DNA of 24,178 bases from Priapulus caudatus (GCF_000485595.1 NW_014577433.1:133477-157654), one strand, 5' to 3'; positions 10,080-18,169 are shown, numbered from the stretch's first letter. Notes: a model not told the origin generated them from the sequence alone. Translations and numbers: made by a program.

Positions 10080-10827
10080 CAACCGTGTTTGCACAGCAGT
10101 ATTATTTTTCCACGCGCGCACAGTCCTTGTCACGGCCTTCATGGATAAATCCTGCACAAAACATTTTAATCCGAGATCTTTTTCCCGGGTGGTTGAATTT
10201 GTGTGAAAATCTTGTTGGCTCTTAGAATCGGGCGAGTGCCTTGCTGAGGTGCACATAATGAATGTCGGCAGTTGTTCGTGCTTATAATGAAAACTAATTG
10301 GCTCTTCGTGATTTTACCTGAAATTACCAACGTTTTGTCGCAGTTACTATGTATTTATGAGAACATCAATTGTTTGCACGCCGCTCAATCTCATTAGCTC
10401 TGACATAGACGTGATTCCGTCGAGTTTTTCAGCTCATAGTAATTATTATCACATATGTTTAGCCTCGAGCTGCGGGACTAGGTAACGAGTGCGCGTGGCC
10501 TAGAGTCCATCCTTTGAGCATCTCTTGCTTCTTGAATAGTAGGAGATGGTCTTCCATCTTATCCCACTGTTCGTTAAACAGTGAAATTTTTAGCGACAGG
10601 GTCTTCATCACCCTTGTTCCTTCTTTCCGTCATCGTATGTCCTCCTTCTCTTCCTGTCGCCATCTTTCCGGTCAGTCTTCCCGTCGTCACCGTTCTTCTC
10701 TTGATTTCCGTCTCCGTCTCTCTTCTTTATACGTTTCATTTGCTCTAGTCTCGGCTCTATATCCCGATACGACTGTTGGCCTTACTTTCTCCCCCCCCCA
10801 ACTACAAGACTTGGTTTTTCTCTTCAT
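10080..10827 (-). pseudogene. Decayed LTR-retrotransposon gag-like remnant
   Basis: Gag packages retrotransposon RNA. On the minus strand a frame runs from an ATG at 10827 to a stop at 10459-10461, with three internal stops, all TGA next to C or G (10687-10689, 10672-10674, 10630-10632). They look like CGA arginine codons lost through CpG decay. The first ~72 codons are Arg/Lys/Glu-rich. Codons 84-107 hold the spacing F-N-E-x2-D-x4-H-L-x2-F-x8-W, resembling the F-x-E-x2-D-x3-x-Y-L-x2-F-x8-W signature of Ty3/Gypsy-type Gag. Another frame continues with an N-N-Y-Y-E-L-K word. Near 10163-10120, Cys, Cys, His and Cys codons in two frames could be a wrecked zinc knuckle. Inactive. The family assignment comes from motif spacing only. 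Confidence 0.45.
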
Positions 10828-11101
10828 CCCCTAATCTAGTTTCCTCACCTTCCAAATTGTTTTTATCTACCATTCTTATATCTACCTCTTCCTCTTCCAG
10901 CCCTACACACCCCACATTCCTCGACACTAGTATCTCATTCTTTTCTGTTTACCCCGTTTACCCGACATTTCTCACACAGTATCTGCAACTCATGAACTCG
11001 TTTGCTTCTAAAATACTCATCCACACTATACACATTAAATCATTATACCTCATCCTTATCAACATTAAATTCATCGCCCGGATTAGATTCTTAATGAAAC
11101 A

Positions 11102-11404
11102 GGTAACAAAAATGTTACTGGAATTGTGTCTTTAATGGAAATGTGTGAAATTACAAAAGAGAGTATGATACAGTTGTTTACTTTATTTTTCTATACGAAT
11201 TAAAATCATAAATCATATGGAAACAACGGACTACGGTAAGACAGTGAAATGATTCTAAGCCAATTAACAGATAATCGTGGTACCTTTAATTCCGAAAGTG
11301 CTATTACATGTGCAGTACCACAAGGTTCGATTTTGGGGGTTATATTATTTGTAATATATGTTAATTATGTGGTAGGTGCGCTACAAATTTACCCCTTATT
11401 GTAA
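11102..11404 (+). pseudogene. Degraded LINE (non-LTR retrotransposon) reverse-transcriptase fragment
   Basis: In the frame through 11249, codons at 11312-11368 read AVPQGSILGVILFVIYVNY, matching the conserved PQGS-x-LGP-x-LF-x-x-YIND block of CR1/L2/Jockey-type LINE reverse transcriptases. Upstream in the same frame, SQLTDNRGTFNSESAITC fits the usual SYLSNRKQ...ITCGV segment, and YGNNGLR at about 11216-11236 fits the YGIRG motif before it. Further upstream, a LMEMCEITKE word (about 11132-11161) fits the start of the domain. Stops interrupt the frame at 11237-11239 and 11402-11404, and the catalytic DD block is not readable. The SKAFD region appears deleted. It is a short dead fragment, opposite in orientation to the gag remnant. 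Confidence 0.85.
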
Positions 11405-11701
11405 CCTTCGATCTAATTGCATATTTTATTTATGTATATATTGTATGCAACGTATGCCTTGATAACTACCTAAATAATGTTTATATGTGACGCATTGTGT
11501 ATGCTATAGATAACGGGGCGTCGAAAGTTCGTACGTTATTTTAGACTGGACACTCGGGACACATGAAACAGTCAGTATGAAAATACGATCATAATTTGTC
11601 AAACACTAGGCTTGTGACATTGTATGACAAATGTATTCTGTATGTCAGCGTTCTATAAAACAACGTTATACGGGAGCAGCTAGTACTGTAGGCGTGGTTT
11701 A
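11405..11701. other. AT-rich stretch, possible LINE tail, nothing firm
   Basis: AT-rich DNA follows the reverse-transcriptase fragment. A few words could be the frayed continuation of the LINE, but no motif is convincing. Confidence 0.3.
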
Positions 11702-11900
11702 TTCCCATTTCGCCATTTTCCCACTTCGCCATTTGCCATTTCGCCATTAAAAATTCCCACTTCGCCATTTGCCATTTCGCCATTTCCCGTTTCGCCATTT
11801 CCCACTTCGCCATTTTTCCATTTCGTCAGTTTCCCACTTCGCCAGTTTCCCATTTCGCCAGTTTCCCGTTTCGCCAATTTCCCATTCCGCCATTTCGTCC
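11702..11900 (-). repeat. 15/16-bp minisatellite array, inverted partner 1
   Basis: About twelve diverged units of TTTCCCAYTTCGCCA, the reverse complement of the array at 12175-12360. Some units are shortened, and one is interrupted by an A-rich insertion near 11747-11753. Because the unit is near a multiple of three and stop-free, both strands show open frames of cycling Met-Ala-Lys-Trp-Glu or Phe-Arg-His-Phe-Pro. These are repeat artefacts. Confidence 0.93.
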
Positions 11901-12058
11901 TATCTCCCCGACCACCCCCTTGTTCGAGGTGGGTTAAAAGTAGGCCTCTGTAATGAATAAATTATAACGAATCTTTAGTTATGGAGTCAACTATTTATTT
12001 GAAGAACAAGAAGGCGAAATCGTACATATCAAAACATATGGATCATGTACAGGCACCG
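11901..12058. other. Unique spacer between inverted minisatellites
   Basis: AT-rich sequence with no recognisable gene. With the telomere repeats and 12107-12174 it forms the loop of the inverted-array structure. Confidence 0.4.
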
Positions 12059-12108
12059 TAACCCTAACCCTAACCCTAACCCTAGCCCTAACCCTAACCC
12101 TAACCCTA
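12059..12108. repeat. Interstitial telomeric repeat (TAACCC)8
   Basis: Eight hexamers of TAACCC (12059-12106), one of them the variant TAGCCC, followed by a partial unit. This is the C-rich strand of the TTAGGG telomere repeat found in vertebrates and many invertebrates. Plant TTTAGGG and insect TTAGG do not fit. It lies inside the loop of an inverted minisatellite pair. It could be a relic of chromosome-end fusion or telomerase-mediated break repair, or part of a mobile repeat unit. Confidence 0.95.
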
Positions 12109-12174
12109 GAAATGACTCTTTTTTAAGAATGGAAGGATCAATTTCGTGCAGGGGGTGGAAGCAACATAAAATAT

Positions 12175-12360
12175 TGGCGAAATGGGAAACTGGCGAAGTG
12201 GGAAAATGGCGTAATGGGAAAATGGCGAAATGGGAAACTGGCGAAATGGGAAATGGCGAAATGGGAAATGGCGAAGTGGGAAAATGGCGAAATGGGAAAC
12301 TGGCGAAATGGGAAATGGCGAAATGGGAAATGGCGAAGTGGGAAAATGGCGAAATGGGAA
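12175..12360 (+). repeat. 15/16-bp minisatellite array with 62-bp higher-order repeat, inverted partner 2
   Basis: Twelve units of TGGCGAAATGGGAAA(A/C) can be laid end to end from 12175. Four consecutive units (12223-12284, 62 bp) are repeated exactly at 12285-12346. This is a higher-order repeat and indicates recent expansion. This array is more homogeneous than its inverted partner at 11702-11900. Open frames on both strands are repeat artefacts. Confidence 0.95.
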
Positions 12361-12737
12361 GACACCGTATTGTAAGGGTACGAGGTTTTTTTTAAGAAAG
12401 CCAGTTGACATACCTAGTTGCAGGCCTAACGCACAGTACGTTGTATGTACAATGTATTTATACATCAATTTTCAACGTTTGATGTAACGAATCAATTTTT
12501 CAATTTTTCAGATTTTCAAGTTTTAACGTTTACGGTTTACCCCTTCACGCATAGGTCAGATGTAAAGGTGCGCCACCTCTGGCTCTCACTGCCGTCTTCT
12601 GCACCCTCTGATCTTTCTTTCCTTTTCTTCCTTTTGTGAAAACTACGTCTGCCACGCCTATTACCTTTGCCGCCGCTCACTGTGAAGGTCGCAAGATACA
12701 CTTCTCGCGGCCCACCTAGCTCTCGTGAATATGGAAG
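12361..12737. other. Intergenic stretch, no gene seen
   Basis: Unique-looking DNA with a pyrimidine-rich patch near 12585-12640. No domain or RNA gene is recognised. Confidence 0.4.
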
Positions 12738-12793
12738 GCGCGTATTTCAACAAATACGGAATCTATTTAGAATCCGTATTTGTTGAACCGCGC
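12738..12793. repeat. Long near-perfect hairpin (42-nt core, extended by GCGCG/CGCGC)
   Basis: TTCAACAAATACGGA (12746-12760) is the exact reverse complement of 12773-12787. Inside, TCTA pairs with TAGA after one A/A mismatch, leaving a two-base loop. Outside, GCGCG (12738-12742) pairs with CGCGC (12789-12793) after a small bulge. This could be a miniature foldback transposon or a hairpin-RNA source; there is no direct evidence for either. Confidence 0.8.
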
Positions 12794-13516
12794 ATTTTAG
12801 CCTCGTGGGAACACTAAATACCGAATTTATTGCTCCGTGTAAACGCGGCTTATGTCACAAGCTGATGGCAAATGTTTAGGTTAATAAACAAGCAACTATA
12901 TATACATGCCTTATTTATCTTTATAGTGACAGATGCTATCCCTATAAAATGTGACATTCAATGCGTGTGTCCAGAAACCTTCAAATTGTAGAGAACTATA
13001 TCTTACTGGAATTTCTCCAAGCATAGTCGCGTGGGTAAAAATAGCCGCTTTCGATATTTCCAACAAATACTTCCCAATATGTGCGGGCTGCATGCTCGCG
13101 ATGTAAAATTGCACCCTAACTATACATTTTACAGTTGATTGCGCATTCATGATGAGGTTTTTAATTAGTGATTTCATGCATGAAACGATCATCAATGGCA
13201 GAGAGCTCATGAATAGTTTGGTGTTCTACGGAACCGGTGCGGAAAGCTCATGTCCGGCTCCTATAGTTAGTGACTCGTGACTCTCAGTGGTTCTATTATT
13301 CTAACCACCGCGTATGCAAGGTGGGTAAAACCAGAACAGCACTATCAAAGCACGCTAGACTCAGCAGTATATATATTATATACTAGCTGCGGGTACCCGC
13401 TGCGCTGGGTAAAATCGTGCTACTAATTCATACTACTAATAATCGGACACAATAGGAACATTGGGTAAAAATCGACAATAACATTGCACAGAATATCAAT
13501 ATTTACAATTTAGCAT
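12794..13516. other. Intergenic stretch, no gene seen; possible TE-end word near 13383
   Basis: The minus frame 12911-13210 (99 codons) has no recognisable domain. A TA-rich patch and the word ACTAGCTGCGGGTACCCGC (about 13382-13400), itself containing the GCGGGTACCCGC palindrome, resemble the ends of dispersed repeats common in invertebrate genomes. I cannot assign it to a family. Confidence 0.35.
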
Positions 13517-13529
13517 CCCTAACCCTAAC
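13517..13529. repeat. Second telomere-like patch (CCCTAA)2 at the gap edge
   Basis: Two CCCTAA hexamers plus one base run directly into the ten N. The array may continue inside the gap. Confidence 0.75.
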
Positions 13530-13539
13530 NNNNNNNNNN
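13530..13539. other. Assembly gap (10 N)
   Basis: Ten N placed between telomere-like repeats and a TG microsatellite. Ten is likely a placeholder, so the true distance is unknown. Confidence 0.98.
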
Positions 13540-13595
<56 letters not shown>

Positions 13596-13687
13596 CGTGT
13601 GTGTGTGTGTTTGTATGTGTATGTGTGTGCGCGTACGTGCGTACGTGTGTGTTGATACATTTTTATTTATTTATTTATTTATTATTT
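13540..13687. repeat. (TG)n with GCGC core, then (TTTA)n
   Basis: A pure TG run (13540-13586), then an alternating GC run (13587-13597), then degenerate TG to about 13653, then TTTA tetranucleotides to 13687. Open Cys-Val frames here are artefacts. Confidence 0.95.
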
Positions 13688-14769
13688 CATACTGCGCTGT
13701 GTCGTATAAAGCCAGTGAACATGACAATTGCGTGATCTCTCTCACGATGCACTATGCAGGGGTAGCATCCACCCATTAAAACGTTGTCTATGCTTAGTGT
13801 CTGATTCTCGTGGTAACGCACCTACCTTCGACCTTGGAGTATTCATCAGAATGATTACTCCAAGCTTCGACCGGCCGACTATATCTTGCGACATGCTCTT
13901 ATACCGATATTCAGTTATCAATGGTCCGCGTTGCCGTCGGCATGTGGGTGCCACAGCTCAATTTGCCCTAATTGTGGGTAAAAGGACGGGCTTTCTGCGT
14001 GGTAAGAACGAGCGGGGGTCGCTCCAGGCTCATGTCAGTGAGAATGGTTATCGCTATGTTGTCCTAGCGTGAGCGTCGTCGCTCAGGCGCACGCGCTACA
14101 GATGTGGGATGTTAACGCAGCCGTCTGCGCCGCAACTAGCCAGACGCTTCCGGCCCGTGATTCCATGATGGATCACAAAGCATTGCTGTTATATGGCGGA
14201 TTAATTGATGATGGGTGAACGGCAAGAATGGCGGCACAGGAATATCGTCTAAAAACGTCGACGACGCCTTCCTAGCACATTTAATCACGAGCCCATAAAA
14301 CTAGGTATATATAGTTAATATACCCGATATAACGCACTCGCGTTAATGCCGAATAATGGGGTTTATAATGAAGAGACTTAATAGGACAGTTTTTTATTGA
14401 TAGACAGACAAGCAAGGGGAGGGTTTGCGTTGAGCAAGTAGGTGACGGGCTCCTAGTGTGTGAGATGCACTAGTACAGGAATAGGTCCTGTTGGATTGGT
14501 ATAAATGTGTACGAGCTGCAGAGTATGGTGAGCGGATCATAAACAGCGTAAACCTGATTAGAAATTGATTACAATAGGGGAGATTTTTTTAGAATATGGG
14601 TGTTCTACTGATTTCATGTTATATACATGCAGGTGTTGCTTGTTATGCGGTGAAGCAGTGACCTTCAAGCAGTAGTGCTCGAGTTTTTTACGTGGTGAGA
14701 GACGCATGCAGACAATCATCTAACGATGTGTGCAAGCGTGGGAACAACCCCAGCTCACGTGCTCTGCAT
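13688..14769. other. Intergenic stretch, no gene recognised
   Basis: A plus frame at 13728-14072 (114 codons, non-ATG start) has no recognisable domain and I do not call it a gene. A 13-bp hairpin lies at 13833-13864 (listed separately). The rest holds nothing I can identify. Confidence 0.4.
13833..13864. other. Hairpin with direct-repeat shoulders
   Basis: CTTGGAGTA (13833-13841) pairs with TACTCCAAG (13856-13864). The loop extends the stem by TCAT/ATGA after a T/T mismatch, leaving a CAGA loop. TTCGAC is repeated directly on both sides. Function unknown. Confidence 0.55.
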
Positions 14770-14943
14770 CGGGTCGCGCACACGCGCGCGCTAGAGAGAG
14801 AGCACACACACGCACACGTTTCGTACACACGCGAACACGCACGCAAGCACGCACACGCGCACAAACGTGAGCGCGTACAGCGAAAGACGCGTGTGTTACG
14901 TATTTCTTGTGAAATTTTTACCATAAAAATACGTTGTTTAATA

Positions 14944-14974
<31 letters not shown>

Positions 14975-15139
14975 TATATAGCTGCGTTCACACGAGGAGA
15001 TACATACATACATATATATATGTGGCGTGCGTGGCGTGCCGTGCGTGCGTGCGTGCGTGGCGTGTCTGCGTGCGTGCGTGCATGCGTGCATGCGTCTTCG
15101 TGTGTGTCTGTGGGCGCGGCGTGGCGTGTGTCATTCATT
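14770..15139. repeat. Compound simple repeats: CA/GCAC block, (TA)n, (CATA)n, GTGC block
   Basis: An AC- and GCAC-rich block (about 14775-14865), a short unique piece, (TA)n at about 14942-14980, CATA/TA at about 15000-15020, and a GCGTGC/GTGC block at about 15020-15130. Several frames stay open through it (for example 14692-15186), but the products are pure repeat translations. Confidence 0.85.
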
Positions 15140-15424
15140 GTTACAGCTGCGCTAGTCGCGACGGCCCAATAGTCCGAAAGCACTAATCCGAAAACCCACT
15201 AGTCGCGAAGCCCCTAATCCGAAAAACCCACAGAGATGGAGTACCGATCTATACTAAGTGTTTAATTAATCTAATTAATTTTTTTAATTTTTATTTTTTT
15301 AGGGGATGTAGGCGGAGGTTGTGTGTTGGGGGGGGCTAGGTGTGTGGATTGTGGCAAAATTTTTTAGATTACGGTAAAACGCTCGTTATATCCGCCCCTC
15401 GTAATACCGCCAAATCTCACTTAT

Positions 15425-15626
15425 CGCCGCCACTTACATTCCATACAGCACGCACGCGGCTCCACATACACACGCACGCGCGGCACGTACACAGCCCATG
15501 CGCGCAACGCACACATGCACGCGCGCACCGCACACACGCCACGTAAGCAAGGGAGCACACACATACATACCATACAATACATACATACATCCATACATAC
15601 ATACATAACACATACATACATACATA
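15425..15626. repeat. CA/GCAC block followed by (CATA)n
   Basis: GCAC/CA-rich DNA (about 15440-15545), then CATA tetranucleotides (about 15558-15626), inside the probable nested element. Confidence 0.85.
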
Positions 15627-15656
15627 AATCTGATAATAATTATCAATACAAGCAAA

Positions 15657-15812
15657 AAATTTTTTACATTGTGGTTAAACAAAATTTTTACATTTGTCGT
15701 TGACATTTTATGACATTTGTTGTTATTGTTACATTTGTGGTCGAACCATGTTATGAGCATTTGTGGTTAGATTTTAGCATTGTGGTTGATTTTTTACATT
15801 TGTGGTCCCCAC
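15657..15812. repeat. Imperfect tandem repeat of ACATTTGTGGTT, about seven copies
   Basis: The word ACATTTGTGGTT (variants ACATTGTGGTT, ACATTTGTCGTT, GCATTTGTGGTT) recurs about seven times at roughly 18-25-bp spacing, separated by T-rich spacers. It lies in the interior of the nested element. Subterminal or internal clusters like this can be transposase-binding sites; that is inference. Confidence 0.75.
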
Positions 15813-16236
15813 AGACCCCGAGGTGCAGAATAATATTTAAGAAGGGTCTATCACAGTCTGAAATTGAACGGACCCCGGAGCATGCAAGTGATGCATGGGG
15901 CAGAATCTCAAGCCGCTTACTAACTAGTATAGGGTACCGGCTAAATACTACTGCTGTATAAGCAGTAAATGAGTGTATTTTTAATGCGTTTATATAGGAT
16001 TGTACATAGCCGATAATGCTGGCGGTTGGCATTGACGGAAGGCGAGTATTAGTCGGAGGTTAAATTACGTAACAAATAGATCCCAAACGATCTGTAACAT
16101 TGGCATTTCCTGGCAATAAGTGAGAGTTGGGCGGTATCTACGAGGGGGCCGTATAACGAGGTTTTTTACGCGATAGTCTAAATTTTTGGCACGCATCCAC
16201 ACACCTAGCTCCCCTCCAGCCCACACGCTCCCTCTA

Positions 16237-16346
16237 CTCATCCCCCCAAAAAAAATTAATTAAAAAAAATATAATTAAAATTTAAATAAATAAATTAATT
16301 AATTAATTAATTAAAAAATAAATAAGTTAATTAATTAAACATTAGA
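16237..16346. repeat. (TTAA)n/ATTA-rich tract in the right arm
   Basis: A nearly pure A/T stretch of TTAATTAA units. It is the counterpart of 15261-15300 in the left arm and of 23353-23412 and 23503-23635 in the related element. Confidence 0.85.
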
Positions 16347-16480
16347 ACTATAGATCGACTGAGCGTGAGCCATCCCACTGTGGGTTTTCGGACTAGTGGG
16401 GCTTTCGGACTAGATGGGTTTTCGGACTAAGTGGGCTTTTCGGACTATTAGGTCCTCGGATAGCGAGCAGTTCACCGTCA

Positions 16481-16740
16481 TGATTATAGTTAGTATAATA
16501 TAATTATAATATAACATAACAGCAAGTGTAAGTAGTTGCCTATTCCGCACGAAGAAATGTTCGTTGGGTTTTGTGATGGAGCAATATATCCTGTAGAGCA
16601 ACGTTTGCGATTACACCGACTGGCCCTTCAATCGCGTAAATAGGCATGACGCTTACACGGATTTGGATCGCATCTGGACTGGTATCGGGATCTGCACTCT
16701 CTAGCTCTTAACTCCATCACGCGGCATGCTACAGCAGAGA
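16481..16740. other. Unique-looking stretch, nothing recognised
   Basis: AT-rich DNA to the right of the TIR element. Short minus-strand frames overlap it without any domain. Confidence 0.4.
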
Positions 16741-16895
16741 AACACGACAGAGAGAGAGAGAGAGATTGAGAAGAGAGAGAAGAGAGAGACGAGAAGAGAA
16801 AGAAAATGGTTGTGTAGCGTGCGTCGGCGTGCGTACGTGCGGTGCATGTGTGTGGCATGTGCGTGCGCGCGTGTATGTGTGTCTGGTGGGGGGGG
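16741..16895. repeat. (GA)n followed by degenerate GTGC/TG block and poly-G
   Basis: GA-rich purine tract (about 16749-16806), then GTGCGTGC-type sequence to about 16885, ending in a run of G near 16886-16895. Confidence 0.9.
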
Positions 16896-17639
16896 TCGTA
16901 TTCCGTGGCGGCATTGTCTAAAAACGTCTAAGTAACATGGGAATTGCGAGTGAGAGCATTTCATTTCATTCCTTTGATATCTGAGCAGCAAGTAAAAAAT
17001 TAAATATATAGCAACCTATCAGTGATGTTCCAGATGAAGAATTGAAGAGTCGATCCTGTCAAGTTGCGGAGAGGCATTCTGCAGTGACGGGAAAGCCCTT
17101 TTTGTCGCAGACCAGTTTTCCTATACGCTAATTCGTGGCGTACCCACGCCTGTTGTGACTGATGATATAAGATATTACTTGGCGGTTTTGCCCAACGTTT
17201 TCCGATATTTTATGCAGTTGTATTTAGGTCAATATCAAAAATCGGAAGAGCGAAAACGCCCGCAACCTTGTGAAGAACGGAGGGAATTTTTTTACTAACA
17301 AACTCGCTGATTGCTTTGGGCACATTATCGGAGGAAAATCACGTGCCTCCCTTAATATTTTCAGCAGCTTTATAGACATGGCGACACCCGTGGCAAAAGT
17401 GCCTGTTTAACGCATCACATCCAAGCCATCAGCTGTTGCCGGCATCAAGCATGTTGGCGCAGCGTGGCGATCGCAAAATAGTTTAGCAAATTATTCTCTC
17501 TAGTTATGAGTGCGCGTGTTGCGCAGCAATATATACCCTCGGCCGCTCAGAGTGATGAGCGCAGGTAAGCGTCTCAGCTTCCAGTTCTCAGCATCCTACT
17601 TACGTATCTGCTCGCCACTAATATAGTACCGTAACTAAG
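16896..17639. other. Intergenic stretch with one unexplained open frame
   Basis: A plus-strand frame with no ATG start runs stop-free from 17038 to 17295 (86 codons; stop at 17296-17298). Its composition looks protein-like, with the words DQFSYTLIRGVP and RYYLAVLPNVFRYF, but matches no family I recognise. It could be an internal exon, a transposon fragment or chance. Nothing else is seen here. Confidence 0.25.
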
Positions 17640-17855
17640 GATAATTCGATGCTAGTACGCGTACGTCCGTAAGATCTTTCTTATGAGCAAAATATTGTTT
17701 GTAATTGTGTGCGCATCGTAGGAGTTTAGGAGCGTATTAGAACGCCACAGTGGAATTTCAGCTGTAAAAGCGAACGAAGTTGACTCGCCAAATTATTTGT
17801 CATAGAAGACATCTTGCTAAACAAATAGTGTCATAGGAGAAGCGTATATCGCAAT
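17640..17855 (+). mobile_element. Decayed third copy of the foldback-arm repeat
   Basis: Core words GTGTGCGCATCGTAGGAG, TTTCAGCTGTAAAAGCG and GTTGACTCGCCAA match the core of the 5767-6094 arm in the same orientation. The flanking palindromic sub-arms survive in degraded form: CTTTCTTATGAGCAAAATATT on the left and TTTGTCATAGAAGA on the right. An ACATGTTGGC word at about 17858 may correspond to the inner extension of the complete arms. The left edge shares ACCGTAACTA with the DNA just outside the 5767 boundary. The divergence implies an older insertion. Confidence 0.75.
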
Positions 17856-18100
17856 GCAACATGTTGGCAAGGTCCTAGCAATAGCCGGGGCGAGGCGTCT
17901 CTGCGTGCAACAAGATTGCAAGAAAAAAAATACCCATCGTTGGCGCCTCGATTTCGTCTCGGCTCCATCACTTCACTATGTCCAGGCCTATAGCGGTGTA
18001 GGCACGTGCCCTAGCTGTTGCCGCTTGATTTATATTAGGCCTGATGCAATGCGCCCGACGTAAGGCGAGGAATCGTTAATGACGGGAAGGAGCTAGGCCT
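17856..18100. other. Unique-looking stretch, nothing recognised
   Basis: No domain or RNA gene is visible. The short frame 17854-18063 is unremarkable. Confidence 0.35.
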
Positions 18101-18169
18101 ATCCTTCTCTCTCTCGCTCTTATTAATTTCTCCCTCTCTCTCTCTCTCTCTTCTCTCTCTATATATATA

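Larger units (their letters stand above)
15370..16175. mobile_element. Probable nested pogo-like element inside the TIR element
   Basis: Between a TA at 15370-15371 and a TA at 16174-16175 lie 802 bp. Their ends are inverted copies: CGGTAAAACGCTCGTTATA at 15372, and the reverse complement of the right end reads TCGCGTAAAAAACCTCGTTA. Both then continue through a CCCCTCG box and ACCGCC to CTCACTTAT. The layout of TA, a GTAAAA-C core, then CTCGTTATA resembles the pogo-like MITE at 4674. Removing this piece leaves an outer element of about 520 bp, close to the ~535-bp relative at 23200-23734. The interior has simple repeats and no recognisable transposase, so it would be non-autonomous. The alternative is one element with very long arms. 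Confidence 0.5.
15140..16480. mobile_element. TAGTCCGAAA-type TIR element, apparently carrying a nested pogo-like element
   Basis: Outer terminal inverted repeats begin near 15147 and end near 16470 (true ends uncertain by about 10 bp). Each terminus reads roughly CTGYCGCTAGTC, then GACGGCCCAATAGTCCGAAA. About four copies of a 15-17-bp unit TAGTCCGAAAACCCAC follow, then CACAG-GATGG, then a TTAATTAA-rich tract, then a G-rich box. Arm symmetry persists to 15371 on the left and resumes at 16174 on the right. A related but short element lies at 23195-23740. No intact transposase is visible. The superfamily is unassigned, and I could not establish a target duplication. Confidence 0.8.

Noticed and set aside
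9399-12360. Tandem repeats considered as a CRISPR array
   Set aside because: Units are contiguous without unique spacers, and the window is eukaryotic. They are minisatellites.
11589-12487. Repeat proteins of cycling Met-Ala-Lys-Trp-Glu or Phe-Arg-His-Phe-Pro
   Set aside because: Direct products of the 15/16-bp minisatellite, in opposite strands of the inverted arrays. No start context or flanking unique coding sequence.
13228-13261. GAGCCGG...CCGGTTC stem on the minus strand, resembling group II intron domain V
   Set aside because: The inner helix and GNRA-type tetraloop do not pair, the length is about 30 rather than 34 nt, and no other intron domain is visible. Nuclear animal DNA is also the wrong context.
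13843-13876. CTGATGA (minus strand) followed by CGAA, considered as a hammerhead ribozyme
   Set aside because: The intervening sequence does not form stem II and the strands do not close stems I and III. The site is better described as a plain hairpin.
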